This document shows positions 22,986-35,801 of a stretch of DNA of 64,000 bases, piece by piece. A model generated the notes under the pieces. That model was not told the DNA's origin and made no database searches. It saw only the letters and a list, made by a program, of their open reading frames with translations. The DNA is from Odiellus spinosus (taxonomy: Eukaryota; Arthropoda; Arachnida; Opiliones; Phalangiidae): the NCBI GenBank assembly GCA_963920705.1, contig OY987230.1, forward strand, positions 7,945,185-8,009,184, read 5' to 3'. A program made the position numbers and the translations under genes. Numbering within the stretch: the first letter of the stretch is position 1; every line of letters starts with the position of its first letter.

Positions 22986-23952
22986 ATCACTATCAGTTGT
23001 TCGTCTTAATTCATTCCGGATTTTCTGATTGGCTGAGGCTACTCCGGAGACAAAGATTTAATTCTGAAACCCGTTATGGATCTAGTCTAGTTTATATTTC
23101 ACCCAAATTCAAGTAAAACATCGTTTTGTAACGATGTAACGCAGATAACATTATGATCAATTTACACAATGACCATCCCAAAAGAGAAAATGGCTATGAG
23201 CAGTGTGGTGTCAATTTCAGGCCTATGACTGACTGCGGGGAGTTTCGGTTACCAAAAATTAGACCAATCTCTAACAGCGCGAAAACGTATCACCTGGACA
23301 CACGAGCCAGCCTCGCTCTAAGTAATAAACCATATAGCATTCGAAAAAAATGAAAACTTTGAAGCTTGAATACAAAATTTTAAGACAATGAACAAAAGAC
23401 TATTAAACCTAGTTCTGAGATAAACAAAATCGGGTAGAAACTAAACTCCAAAACATCCTTGAAAAATAAGTTTGATAAAAATCTATAACAAGATATTCAA
23501 GCCCATAGGGTAAACACCTAAAGTCAATGGCGTTTCCATGTTTCGAAGTTCCTGAGTTTCCGTTTCCGAATTCCCAAGTTACCCAATAACGCCATTTTAA
23601 ATGTTTTAGCTTGGTTTTCTTACGAAAAATAAGTCACATTCCGATTTGCTTATTCCAAGTTTTCGAGTGCTTTTCGCGTTTTTCAATAATTTTACGAGAA
23701 TAGGGAGATAGTATAACTTCTTTTCTAGATTTCGGGAACAAAAAAAAATTCATATCCCTAAGTGATTTTAAGTCAAGAGATCTAAAGGTTAAAAAATAGA
23801 AAGATATATAAAAATATTCTCCCGAACAACGATAATCCTAAGTTTAGAAAATAAAAGTTTAAACAGCGTTAAGATTCGAGGAAAGAGAGAGATACTCAAA
23901 TTCTCCTTTAAATAACTAAAAACTTAATTTTCTCCATAAACAGCAATAAAAG

Positions 23953-25808
23953 ATGAATAATTTCGCTATTTTCGCATCAGTCCTGATTTGGGCGGTTTAC
24001 TGCGACCCTGATACGACTACGACCACGACCGAGACCTGCGAGGCTGGAGATAGTTTTAGGAGAACAGCCCACTACGCCTGTCGTAAGTTAGGAAAATATT
24101 TACCGTGACACCCCTAAAAGAACCCGTTAAAATTTGTTTATTATTCCTGGGAATTTATTATCCTTCCAGGTTTCTAAAAATACGAAAACATTTGATAGTT
24201 GAAGGATTTCGAATAAGATTAATTTCTAGGGAATTTGAATATCTTTCCTAACTCACATCTTTTCTAACGATGTAAGGGTTTCATTTAGGGAAAATACTCG
24301 AGATTGGGTAAAAATGTTTTAAAGGGATGATGGAGTTTCTTCTGCACGCATAAAATATTATCAAAATTAACTACATTATTAATTAGCGAATTGGACTTGA
24401 GCCACGCAAATATCGTTTCAAACCAATTTTAGACCAAAAATTCTAGAGAATTGGGAATTACTGATGACAATAAAACCGTCTAAAAATTGGAGCGAGTACC
24501 AATTTAATTCTATCTTAAAACATCTCTTTGGGTAACGCACCCTTTCAAAAACTGAATTACTGTGAAGCCAAAACTACAAATCGATTCAAAATAATTTGTT
24601 CCTCGAGTCTAGTATCCCTTTAACAAGGATATAGATCATTATTTTGTTAGGGTACAGTTTACTAAATCTCTATCCGCTATTAAAGGGAGATTGCAACCTA
24701 ACAACAAGCGGTTTCTAATCGTTTAAATATGCCTAATCCAACAGTAAAAGAATTAAAAAAAAAATATATTAAACTAAAAATAATTTTAAAATTTACCATC
24801 AGAATAGGCTTAGCTGAATTCAGGAGATCCTAAACTCCCCATATAAGGAACATCGACCAATTACATCGAGGGCCCCTGATGATAGATTTTAACTAATTGA
24901 TGACAGCCCCACTATAAATAAACTACTTATGATAATGGTATAGGGCTTTTTTAACAGATGGATACATAGACGGCAAGAAAGCCGAATTTGTGACTTGCGT
25001 TAGAGGATCGAAATATCAAGTAAAATTAACCCCATTTACCGAATTCATTAACAATTAGTTTTTTACTTTACTCAAATTCTATAAGAACCGCTTTGATACA
25101 CGTTTGAATTCGAGTAAATATTTTATATAGCAAGCTTCAAATGTTTATTTAAGGGTTTAACTATTATATACGAATATCTAAATTGCATTTTTTGCTTGCA
25201 AACAATTAGGCCTAATCCTAAAATAAAAATATGAAAATGGCGCGTGGAGTGAGTGAGGTAACTCTAGAAGGGTTGCTTGATAAAGAGCTTTCATATACCT
25301 TCTCATATTCTTGATCCAATAAATGGCATTCAAATAATTAGTTCATCGCCGGAATTCGAAACTGCGCTTCCTATTTGCCCGATATCGACACTAACAATGA
25401 ACCAGCCGCCGCTGCCCGTATGTGCGTCATGCATGCCAATCAGGTCAGTAAATTAACATTGACAATTACGATATAAGCCTAAAAGGAAACCTAAAAGATT
25501 TAAATACTGATGATCCTGCAATTATTCGATAAAGACGGCCCTTCCATTGTTTGATTGTATGGCTAACTATTTTGGAACGATGGCCGGGTGCGGCTTAACT
25601 GGTTGTAAAGCGGCTACTTTCGCCATGGATGAATTGAACTACGATATTCTGGTAGGTTATAAAAAAGAAAAAAAAAAATGGCGCGAAAACAAAATAATAA
25701 CCTTAAATTTTTTTGCAGAAATGTTATCAGCAGGTTTACGCAACATTCCCTATGAACTTTAAATGCATTCCGGACTGCTTCTCTCACCTCCTATCTCAGC
25801 ACAATTAA
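23953..25808 (+). CDS. Small secreted cysteine-rich protein, copy 2 (intact)
   Basis: Exons are 23953-24082, 24958-25019, 25342-25443, 25535-25651 and 25719-25808, in phase throughout, giving 166 residues. All introns start with GT and end with AG, including the exon-2 donor lost in copy 1. A signal peptide (MNNFAIFASVLIWAVYC) is followed by a TTTTTTET stretch and a domain with eleven cysteines, of which ten match copy 1. Exons 3 and 4 are the best conserved: IDTNNEPAAAARMC and FDCMA.YFGT.AGC are nearly shared. The C terminus adds a CIPDC segment absent from copy 1. Possible polyadenylation signals lie around 25955. The product is probably exported and disulfide-bonded. I do not recognise the family and propose no function. 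Confidence 0.85.
24680..24875. repeat. Family A element, left half, in intron 1 of copy 2
   Basis: TTAAAGGGAGATTGCAACCT and the arm blocks up to the CCATATAAGGA loop are present; the right arm is missing. It lies in the intron between exons 1 and 2. Confidence 0.6.
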
Positions 25809-26847
25809 TCGATGGGTCTCTTGAGTTTTGTACAACATTAAATGTTTCGCGCCAAAAAAATTAAAATAAAAAATTTGGCATAAATAAGGAAAATATTATG
25901 TCTAAATTATAATTGAAAATTTGTACTGTATATATTGTCCACAAATTATATGTAAAATAAATAAAAGTCATGGTAGAATTTGGTTCGTTATCGCAACACA
26001 ATTTTGGATTAAATCAAGTAGGGCTCGGCGATTAGGTAAAATTTAACCTTAAGGTGGTGGAATTAAGAGATAATAATCGTACTTCAGTTTCAATAAAAAA
26101 TAACCATTTTCGATTATTGTAGAATGAAAGCCGGTAATTTAACTATTATCACGAATATTATCCACGATTAATCGTTTATTATGCGGGTTTATACGTTTAT
26201 AATTTACAGACTCATAAACGAGTTTCTAGAATTATTTTCTAAATCATATTTGCGTAATATTTCCCTTTTATTTTAAAGATATTCGAGCAGACAATAATTA
26301 CACTTCAGTCCAAATAATCGATAAACGCTTTGACTATAATACGTCCATGGACTTAAAAGCCATAGAGGATACACTGGGGGTGGAAGAGATGTGATAATTG
26401 ACGCCATAAATCTTAGTTTCTAATTTTTCCCTGCCTTTGAACTCATCGCATCTAAATGAACAAATGAATACTATAGTTCCCGCTAAATACAAGGCGTCTT
26501 ACATCTACACATTCCGCCGAAAGTTTTAATTATCCATAGCCAATTAACTCCCGTTCAATTTAATTACCTCGCATCAAAGGGGATTTAAAAGTTCGGAAAT
26601 AAAACGTGACTGGTTTACGGGATTAAGTCCCAAAATAACCTGGCCATAATTATCTTAGAGTTTAAAATAGGATATTAAAAGACCAAAAAATTCAATATTA
26701 AGTATTATTTGTTAACAACCAAATATTAAAAGTAGGTTCAACAAGATTCAAATTGATTTCGAATACTTGTTAACTTTAATATTAATAAAAATACAAAAGT
26801 TTACCTACACTATATTTAAAGTCACAATATTAAAATTGAAATAAAAA
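25809..26847. other. AT-rich intergenic sequence
   Basis: No gene, tandem array or clear inverted repeat was recognised here beyond the presumed 3' end of copy 2. Confidence 0.5.
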
Positions 26848-27205
26848 TTAGGCAGTTCGAAGTTTGAGTGTTGGTGATTTGGCTTTTGTAGATGATGGAC
26901 AACCGCCTCCGTGGCACAGAGCCGAGAACCCTTCATTAAAATGAGCTTGGATGCCTGGACTATTGTAGCTGCATACTAAAATCAATCGCAAGAGTGCGAG
27001 ATGTCCAATATCCACCATTATTCGGGGCTTTCGGCCCACTTTGAGTAACACGAAGATGGCTCGCATACCAAAGCAAGGGTCCTGGTATTCCACGCTTTTC
27101 GATCCCGTTTCGGCCATCATTCCGACTAGAGGGCCACGTCAACCGGCCGGCCAGAGTAAATTTTTGAGGAGCCTGGCTTTTAATAATTCCGAAGTTAAAG
27201 TTCAC
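26848..27205 (-). other. Overlapping minus-strand open frames, uncertain
   Basis: Two long minus-strand frames (26848-27120 and 26960-27205) overlap in a stretch GC-richer than its surroundings. Neither shows a domain I know. The longer one has CFGMRAIFVLLKVGRKPR and several cysteines. A signal-peptide-like frame begins just upstream at 27338. This could be a degraded or orphan gene, or chance openness due to base composition. Confidence 0.2.
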
Positions 27206-27227
27206 GAAGAATAGAACTACCCGAGTT

Positions 27228-27338
27228 CTAATATGGTTCTACTAGAAATAAAGCCATCTGCGTAATTTTTGGCACATGAATTACAATAAAATATAACGCT
27301 ACAACAGCCAGAAACAAAAGAATTGTAAATTTTAACAT
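27228..27338 (-). other. Short minus-strand frame resembling a signal peptide
   Basis: A 36-residue frame starts MLKFTILLFLAVVALYF, a strong hydrophobic N-terminal segment, then stops. A weak donor (CTA followed by GTAGAA) could splice it towards the open frames ending at 26848, but I found no phase-consistent junction. Real gene status is unproven. Confidence 0.2.
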
Positions 27339-29530
27339 GATGAGCAATTATTTTAACTATTGTGTCTAAGTCTCTAAGAGTTGATGTGTTGAACTAATTC
27401 AAGGTTTGATGTATTTTCAATTTTTAATGTTTTCCTAAGATATCAGTATCGGATAATTAAAACTTATCTGGGAGCGAATTCTAAAATTGCTGCGAAGAAT
27501 TCAAAGAATGAGTATAATTTATGAACAAAACTTATGTTAGCAAATATGGTTATCATTTACAGAAAAAAATGACAGTGCTAACATGGTTTTATCTTATCAT
27601 AGCTTGATTTATTTGTCAAACAATTTTACCCCTCCCCCCCAGAAATTTTACTGCATAGTCGCCGTGCCAAGTTACTCAAAAAAACATTATTTGTCACTAA
27701 AAAGTAGTTTTTCGTCACTTAAGCGATTTGTCCGTAGCCACAGGCATTGACAACGAAGAAATTTGCTTCCGCTCACTAACCGAGCGTCACTAACAGAATA
27801 AGTTTGTCGTTAAATACGCTCGCTTTGGAAAAACACAGCAATAAAAACCTACTAAAATAGTTCGATCATTTTAAATTCGACTATTTGGAACAGTGTTCGA
27901 TCAGAATGGGAATAAAGCAATAAACCCTAATGATTTCATTCTTAATATTTTACTTAGGTCTACTAAACTCGTATTTTAAATACTACATCTTAGATCAATT
28001 GAATTTAATCAAATTAATGTCGACGAAATGAATCAAAATTTTAAACGAGTAAAAAATACAACTAAATTTGATCGACTAGCATTCTAGAAGTCCCTTTTCC
28101 CCAAGGGGCGCGGTGTTATAAGATCTAGAGCTGGTGTATCCATCTCCACTAAATTTTCTAGCTCTATGTATTGCTATTGTTTGTTAAAGGAGTATCTGCG
28201 ATTTTTAAATCCCCTTTAAAGTCGCCTTCTTTTCTAGCTTAGCAGACGACGTTGATCATAACTAATTGTACAGTCAAAGCTATCATGTGTGAATAAGGAA
28301 AGAGCATTTTAAAGGGGAAAATTTTCTGAGATATGGCTTTTCAGTAGAATAAAGATAAGCCTTAAAGTCTTGTTGTACGACCCCCCAATTACAAATATGA
28401 CCCCACCATATTGGCTTTTTGCGTGGTTAATCTTAACTAGATTCTGCCCATTCTTACAAAATTCTTTTTAAAACTTAGTGTGTTCGATTTTTATATTTTA
28501 AATTACTCAAACTGCTCAACCCAAAAACCACTTAACCTCGGCCGTGGCTTAACCACTTAAGTTCGGCCACAAAACAAGAAGTCGCCACGTTGCGTAAACA
28601 CCGTGCCCCTCCCCCCCCAACCATCTTGTAAAATGACGTGGCTTGCCCAGATTTTAAGAGTACATTAGTTAGACGTAGGTAGGGGCAGAAATGTAAAAAT
28701 GTACCTTCCTCTTTAAACTTCCGTTAAAAGGTACGGAAATTTCGTTGACCTAAAACGTTGGGGAAGGAAGGCTAAAATCTTGTAATTGTATTAATTCGCC
28801 TCGAGTTAGAATTAATTCTTGCTGAAACTTTAATGGGCAAGTAATTCGGTGAAGCTAATCCATAATTGGATTAGCTTTCAAAATTCCCAGCCACCAGCGG
28901 TGCCAGTGTTTGGGGTGGGGAGACAATAATGATGGACTGTGTTTATGGCAGATAGCCGTCACACCATGAAATCCGAAACGAATACTACCTAATAACTAAT
29001 ATTACGCAATATATCCAATTACAATTGAATTAAAATAATATAATATGTAACACAATAAATATCATAATATGAAACCACCACTAGAGAGAAACATTGCCAC
29101 GACCGAGAGTTGTATCCTTGGTGACAATTTCATAACGTAATTCCAATTAGGAAACCTAACCTATCACCTATTTCATACTAAGGCCGAACTTTCTTTATAT
29201 TATTAACATTATAAATCGTTTAGTTTTAAATTAAATGTTCCCTTCCTTGGGAATAGAGTTCAATTTTCCTTTTTAAAAATCCCAAATAAGGACATCTAGA
29301 ATTGAAATAGAGCCAGGGGCGTCGGAAGTTATTACTAAGTGGGTGGGCTGAACAAGTTGGCTAAGGTCAAATTATATGGGGCTCAGTTACCCCAGATCCG
29401 ACGGTCGAGGAGGCTTGAGCGTTTAAGGAGAGTTTTTTCATTTTAGCTGCGTGTCATTCTTTGGAAAATAATCAAAAATCAAACATCCGTACCATCCCCC
29501 TCTACCCAGAAAAGTCTGGAGAGATCTAAA
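27339..29530. other. Gene-free intergenic stretch
   Basis: No coding region supported. A family H repeat lies at about 28200-28330. Confidence 0.5.
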
Positions 29531-29710
29531 AAATTCTAGAAAGTGCTAGAAAGTTCTAGAAAGTGCTAGAAAGTTCTAGAAAGTGCTAGAAAGTTCTAGA
29601 AAGTGCTAGAAAGTTCTAGAAAGTGCTAGAAAGTTCTAGAAAGTTCTAGAAAGTTCTAGAAAGTGCTAGAAAGTTCTAGAAAGTGCTTGAAAGTTCTAGA
29701 AAGATCTGTA
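29531..29710. repeat. 10-base tandem array resembling heat-shock elements
   Basis: About eighteen units alternate mostly between TTCTAGAAAG and TGCTAGAAAG. Each TTCTAGAA joins the inverted pentamers nTTCn and nGAAn that define a heat-shock factor site, so the array strings many such sites without gaps. It ends in diverged units (GATCTGTAAGGTTCTGGAA). It lies about 0.6 kb beyond the 3' end of the epimerase gene rather than at a promoter I can identify. Whether any factor binds it is unknown. Confidence 0.85.
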
Positions 29711-30315
29711 AGGTTCTGGAAATGTACGATGATTTTTCACAGTTTTTTTGGCTAGTAAATTAAATAAAAATTTAAAACTTTTGGGGTTCTTAATTTCATT
29801 TTATTTGAAGCTATAGCAAAATAGGTTACAATAATTAAAAGCTTAACAACCGCAGAGTATTTTATTTTATTTTTTTCCCCTTTAAAAACAAGGAAAATAA
29901 GTATTTTACTTTTAACTTGATAATCTAATTAGGACTTTCCAAAAATAAGCTGTTTTTTTTTGATCACTTGAGCATATCCTGGAATATATTTCACGCTTTA
30001 AAATTCAAAGAGTATACATTTTGTACGAGTAACGAAATGAAAGATTTCTTCGTTTTATCAAACTTTTTCGTTCATCACAGAAAACTCAAAAACTCTAAAC
30101 AAATTATATTTAAGGAAATTTGAGGAATGTACTCGAAAATTAGGTTTTTTTTAATTTTATATTTGTTTGTTTCTTTATTTTTAAGATGATTTAATAGTTT
30201 TTTTTGGAAACTTCGAAATGAACTTAATTTTTCATTAACTAAGGGCAATTTGAATTAAAAATTGAAAACCCTTTAATATGAAAACTTGCGTTTAAATAAA
30301 AAGAATCTTTTGCGA

Positions 30316-32023
30316 TTATAATCCATTGACAATTTGAAGCATTTGAGCTGCTTTAAAAATTTCTTTCGGAGGCAAAATAATAGGATCTGCCACGCAACCG
30401 GATTCAACGCAAATCATTTTAGAGTATTCGTGGTCACCAAAATCTGCCATTTTAATCGCGTTTTCTTTCCACGGATTCCAAACCACTTTAATAATAATAA
30501 ATGAAATTAAATACTCAGAGTGATAAAACATCGATATCGATATATATCGGTTAAATGAAAACCTCGATATCAATATTTGACTAAACTTTTAAACTTAAAA
30601 TTGAAGCTTACCAGTATCAGGAAAATTATCTTTGACAATTTTAATGCTTCGACCGCCGTTTAAATTCGTAACTAAATGTTCATTTGGTGTATTTTGGTAC
30701 ACGCTGACGTTAAAATCGTATAATTGATAGTTTTAGTAAATTTTATTAAATTATACTTAGTAAATATTTAAATTACCGGTCGGTAAATTCAGAAACCGAT
30801 ACATCGTATCTAGTTTCCGTAAATGAGTCGCCCTTTTTAACCTAAGTAGGTTAAACAAAAAATTATTTTAAAATCAATCAAACGCAACTAAATTGTACTA
30901 AAAACAAACCTTATCTTGATAAATGCAACCGCTTAAACCAGTAATTAAACATTTGGTTACATCAGGTACGTTAAAATAAGTGTGTAATAGTAACGTAAAT
31001 GAAAAGGTTTTGTCTCCTAAAAATAATCAAGAGTTTTAATTATTTCATCGTAGTTAATTAATATTAGTATAGTTTACCTTCATTTTTAACTCTAACATCA
31101 GTTATAAGTTCGTTGTCAGCGAGAGTAATTGTGTAGAGAATTTTAAAACTAGTTTTGAAGATAATTAAAAGTTTAAAAATTTCAGGATTTTGTTAATTAA
31201 TAATTATTTTTTAAGTTGTATCATTGTTACTTAAAATCCCATATTTTTCTCGTGCTCTCATCATCGGCCAGCGTGAGAATAGCTTCAACATCTCCATTTT
31301 CAAGCTAATTTATTCAAAATTTTAATTTAGAATGAATCAGTGTAGTTTAGATAAGGCTAAGTTTGGAGGTTAAAATTCTGCACTATTTAAAATCACTCCT
31401 TATTGGCTGAATTTTCCCTTTTTAGGAGACGTTATAATCTTTTTTTCATTAAGCTTCCAAAACTAATCAAAAGAAAATCAATGTCTAAGGCAAAAAAAGT
31501 GTACCTCTTCGGGTTCTTTAACGACAGTCCACAAAATAGTTCTCGCAAAACCATGTTGCGGTCCTAAATCCCATGGACCAAAATTAGCTGCAAAATACTC
31601 CTCATTAGAACAAATTGTCTGCGTTAAACATTAGTAACGCTGACAACTCACGAAAAACAAATGGCACTCCTCCTCTTATCGCTTTTTTGTTGTCTAAGAC
31701 AGCGTCTTTGCTAAAAGATACATTTATTACCTTTAATTATCTCGCATTAACATCCACGCTTTAAAGTAATTTGCGAATTTGTAAAAAAAAATAGAAAGGT
31801 ACCTAACAAACAAAATTTCTTCATCATCAACTTTCCAAGAGACGAGAGTAGCGCCTGAAAGAAAAACCTTGGTTAGGTGCCAAATAGTTCAGCGGTGGTA
31901 GTAAAAAATACTAATTATAAACTCACCAAATAGTTTTATAGTAGCCGATGTACTCCCACGTTTTAAAATCAATGAGTCACGTTCGACATTCATTGATTCT
32001 TCGTTATCCTTGGTTTCGGTCAT
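30316..32023 (-). CDS. Glucose-6-phosphate 1-epimerase (hexose-6-phosphate mutarotase)
   Basis: Ten minus-strand exons: 31927-32023, 31803-31854, 31652-31710, 31505-31587, 31231-31304, 31078-31148, 30910-31016, 30777-30841, 30612-30703 and 30316-30485. They join in phase to 289 residues, the usual size for the family. Family motifs appear in order: LVSW (36-39), RGGVPFVFPNFG (62-73), PQHGFAR (79-85), LLLHTYF (154-160), ITGLSGC, FTDR (200-203), VVWNPW (234-239) and CVESG (259-263). His157 and Glu261 sit where the family has its catalytic pair. The enzyme interconverts alpha and beta anomers of glucose 6-phosphate in the cytosol. Introns are 61-200 bases with GT..AG ends. No signal peptide or membrane segment is present. 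The gene looks functional. Confidence 0.95.
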
Positions 32024-32865
32024 TTTTCTAGAAAATTCTTATTCTGCACCGGGTTTCGCGTTTAAAATTAAAGCTTATCGAATATCGTTCGAGTAAATAT
32101 TATGGCTGAATCAAGTTTGCTATTATCGTTAATAGTAATAATGTAAAATCATTTATTTTACTTGTTTTTTACTATTTTTCCTTAATAAAATTAAATGTGA
32201 ACTACCTACGTACGAATATAGAGATACCCCTTGGCATTTGACGTTTCAAGGTAATAGGACGGTAGCAGACGATCGACGGATTATAATTTTAAAGGGAGCT
32301 TCATTGAGACCCTAGCGCCGTCTACTTTAGAATAGACGAAGCTAAAATTTAACAGGCGTCTTATGAATGCACAAAAATGATCTGTCTTATGGATTACTTT
32401 TCATTGCAGTTGACGTTGATCGTCACAATTGTACAGTCAAAATATGGTGTGTGCATAAGGGAAGATCATTTTAACGGGGTAAATTTTAGAGCAGAGAGGG
32501 CCTTTAAATTCTAGAACAGATAATTTAAAGGGAGTATAAATCGTTAAAAATAATTCGTCTGCTAAACACGCGACGTAAACAATCAAGTTTAACATTGTGT
32601 ATCTCATTTTGCTGACTTGCCCGTAAAGTTTAGTGTTCCCGACCGACAGACAGGCAGACTTACATTGAGAATTATATACATATATTGATAGTTATACCAT
32701 TTAGACAGGACAATTGATAGGCTTATGGTTATAAGTAATATATAGATTTTGACATACATTAAATTATATATTATTTCCTAACATTTTTATTAAAGTTTTT
32801 ATTATTATGTTGCATCAAAACCCGTTTGATTATTTGAGAAATTCCCCCAACAATAAGCTTTAAAT
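32024..32865. other. Upstream region of the epimerase gene with family H repeats
   Basis: 32024-32250 would hold the promoter of the minus-strand epimerase; I see no decisive motif. 32270-32610 contains family H words (TTGTACAGTCAAAATATGG, CGACGTAAACAATC). No gene found. Confidence 0.4.
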
Positions 32866-33260
32866 GAAAGTGAGGCTTGTCACAATTTTTTCTAATGTCT
32901 ATGGATTATATTTTTAGTTTTATCAGACTATTAAAACCCTATAATCCAAATTTTATTCCTCTGGGTGGACTTCAAAATTAAAATGACAAAAATATAGATA
33001 ATTTTATTTTCCGTAGTTTATTTATGGTACGAAATTATCCATAATTTTAATACGAAAGGTAGGTCTTTCTGTATTAAGTACTTTAACGAAACAGACCGCG
33101 CGAAAAAAATCTTATCACGTCTCATACGCGCTTGAATCAACTGCAAGAAATAGCAGCCCGACTGTATAATGATGACGTAGTATTGCGACGAATTTTAATT
33201 TTAAACATTTCGAAAATGGCGATTATAAAATATGTAATTTAACTAAGTAATGTTTTTTTA
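32866..33260. repeat. Family K element, left part
   Basis: GAAAGTGAGGCTTGTCACAA is the family K left end, followed by GGATTATATTTTTAGTTTTA and the GATGACGTAGTATTGCG block also seen at 51470-51830 and 56300-56530. The inverted right end (GAGCCTCACTTT) is not present here. Confidence 0.55.
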
Positions 33261-33266
33261 TAATAT

Positions 33267-33392
33267 CCTCTTCAAACGAGGCGTAATTAGCCGGTTTACT
33301 AAGATTTAACCGTGGTTTACATCAGCTTTCTCAGTTGAATAAACACGGTTAAATCAGATTAAACCAGTTAATTAAGCCTCCTCTAAGAGGGA
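33267..33392. repeat. Family G inverted-repeat element
   Basis: CCTCTTCAAACGAGGCGTAA at the left is mirrored by TTAAGCCTCCTCTAAGAGG. Inner words GATTTAACCGTGGTTTA and TAAACACGGTTAAATC pair inversely. Relatives lie at 41440-41670 and 57828-58076. 33393-34343 holds no supported gene. Confidence 0.65.
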
Positions 33393-34343
33393 TTCAGACA
33401 ACAAAAACAACTTATGTCATAAAAGAGGAATTGAACTCATTATGTTTGAAGTGAAAAACAATGTGGATTTTTTTTAGTAATTCTGAAAGAGATTGTCGAA
33501 AAAACCTATATAGATCTTTGAATAACTTAAAGAGATCACCGAAAACGACCTAAATTTGAATAATGAATAAGGTCGCTTGAAACATTGATTCTTACACGCT
33601 TTCCACAATTGTCGAAAGGGGGTAAAACTCCAAATAACCCCATTCTCTCGCGTTTACAAGCACCAAGCGAGCACACGCTTTGTTCAAAAGTTCTACCCCA
33701 TATGCTGAAAATCTCACGATGGGATGTTAAAAACCATTTTCTATACGGAATATTTTACAGATACCTTCGTGTTTAACCATTTTTAAAAGTCAAGCCTTGT
33801 GGAAAAAAATGGTTATTTTCCAATAAATATCTTTCTATTTAATTTAGTATCATTATATTCGCTATTATCCGTCAAAATGATAACAATTTTGATAATAGCT
33901 GTGCCGTATAATCACATTCTTAAATACCCTAACTGCGCCATTAAAATACTTCTCCCTTACGCACACAGCCTAGTTTGACTGTACAGTTTGTTAAGCTCAG
34001 CTAAGATAATTTAATTCACGAAACTAAGCTGATTTAACTTAAAACGCTTGTTAATCATCTAAAATAACGTTAAAACCTCTCTCAAAGCGCTAAGCCTAAA
34101 TCATTAATGCCTTTTAAATAAAATTCAATTTAAAACCACGTGATTGAAATAAAAACTTCGAGCTTCTCTACTCAAAGGGTGTTTGCATCGACCACTTTTT
34201 CCCAATAAAGTACAATTTTGCGTTATTAGTGTAAGAGAGTCAGTAATTGTTACAAAAAGAATTATATATTTTAAATTTATATTTTAAAGTATACTTTGGG
34301 CCATCTTTGAAATTAACCTAAATGTTCGAATTTTCCAAGATCG

Positions 34344-34897
34344 TTAAAGTAGACACGCAAACTGACTCGTTTCGGTCCTTGTAAAATTGACAAGCCCGCG
34401 AATTTAATCTGTAGTAATTGAAAAACATTCTCGAGGCTGTTTTTACATACGCGTGACGTCGGTTTTACTTCTCATTTCAATGTGCTCCCAAAGAATGACG
34501 AAAGCAATCGGTTGTCTCAATGAAGAAAATAAAATCTTACAATTTGGTTAAAATGTTTCAAATTGTAAATTTACTTCTGGATTTGACCTAAATGAATTCA
34601 AAAAAAGTCGACCAAAATTTAAGACCTTTGGTCAACTTATGTGGAATTCGGGTTATTTCATTTGGTCTATTTAGTCGAATTTGGAATATTTTTCACCAAA
34701 TTAGTAGATTTTTCCTCATTGGGAAAGCCGATTTCTTTCGATATAGAGGAGCACATTGAAATGAAAAGTAAAACCGACGTCACGAATACGTAAAAACAGC
34801 TTCGGGAACTTTTTTTTCAGTTGTAATTAAATTCTCGAGCTTAGCGCGAGATTAATTTGACAAGGCCCGAATCGAGAACGTCTGCGTGTCTACTTTA
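34344..34897. repeat. Family J inverted-repeat element, best copy
   Basis: TTAAAGTAGACACGCA at the left is mirrored by TGCGTGTCTACTTTAA. Arms of about 140 bases share GTGACGTCGGTTTTACTTC and its reverse complement. The loop between about 34490 and 34750 contains tandem-like TTGGTC / GACCAA words. No open frame. 34898-35562 carries no gene other than the presumed promoter of the next exon. Confidence 0.7.
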
Positions 34898-35562
34898 AAT
34901 CTGTCCTAATCAGAAGTCTCCATCCTATAATATATCCCCAGGCATTTATACCAGCTCTTTGATAGAGTCCCGATACCCTAAAATTTCCCATATTCTACAG
35001 TATTTAAAAGAAGGTTAAGAGTTTTTGGCGGAAAAGTTTTCATTAGACTTGGCCTTTCAGTTCGCACAAAGACTAACTGAATAAGGCATGATATTAGCAA
35101 TAAGGTGGGTGTGTATGTGAAATTTCGAACAGCAAAACAATTTTATAGAGGTCATTATAAAAGGGAAAAGGGGTGGAGATTGCAAAAGACAGGACGCAGA
35201 GCCGATATAAGTGTTTAAAGCTCTTAATCTACGCTCTATAATTTCAAAGGACTTGACGACAGCGCGTGATGTCAGTTCTTACCTACTTACGCGCGCGAGA
35301 AAGCGTCCAATTATCTTGAACTTTACGGCTCATTAACAATTAATAGACAGTGGCTAATCCAAGTAGCAGCGCCACCACTCTTTCAGAGAAATATCTAATA
35401 GGAAAACTATAGAATTCCTCTGTCAAGATTATATGAAATTTCAAGTAAATCGTGAAATTATTGACATTTATCTTCGCGGTGTTTTAACAAACTTTGTTTA
35501 ATTAACTCGAATACCGCCTCGTAACAGTTCAATATAAATATATTTATATATCCGATATTTCA

Positions 35563-35801
35563 ATGAAAAAAAGCCATATGCGTCGCGGAATTTACGGAAT
35601 GGAAAGAATGCGTGGAACAAAATGGTCTTCGACTCATCGCAAAATTAAGAACATCGTTTGTGCCACGTGTTTCGGTATTTGCATGTACCAATTGACGCAG
35701 TTTTTAGTCATCTATTTCAGTTTTCCAACTTCGGTAGACGCTAAAGTGTTGACCGATAGAAACACGGAAGTTCCCGGTATAACTATTTGCTACAATAATC
35801 A
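35563..35801 (+). CDS. Alternative or duplicated first exon of the DEG/ENaC channel (1a)
   Basis: The exon opens with ATG and encodes 79 residues plus two bases before GTGAGT. It contains the cytoplasmic N terminus (STHRKIK), the first membrane segment (about residues 31-54) and the family signature PGITICYNN just outside the membrane. It is clearly homologous to the exon at 39079-39320, ends in the same phase, and shares about 125 bases of upstream sequence with it. It could be an alternative promoter and first exon of the same gene, as known for vertebrate ASIC genes, or the remains of a partial tandem duplication. No second set of downstream exons is present between 35802 and 39078. Confidence 0.8.
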
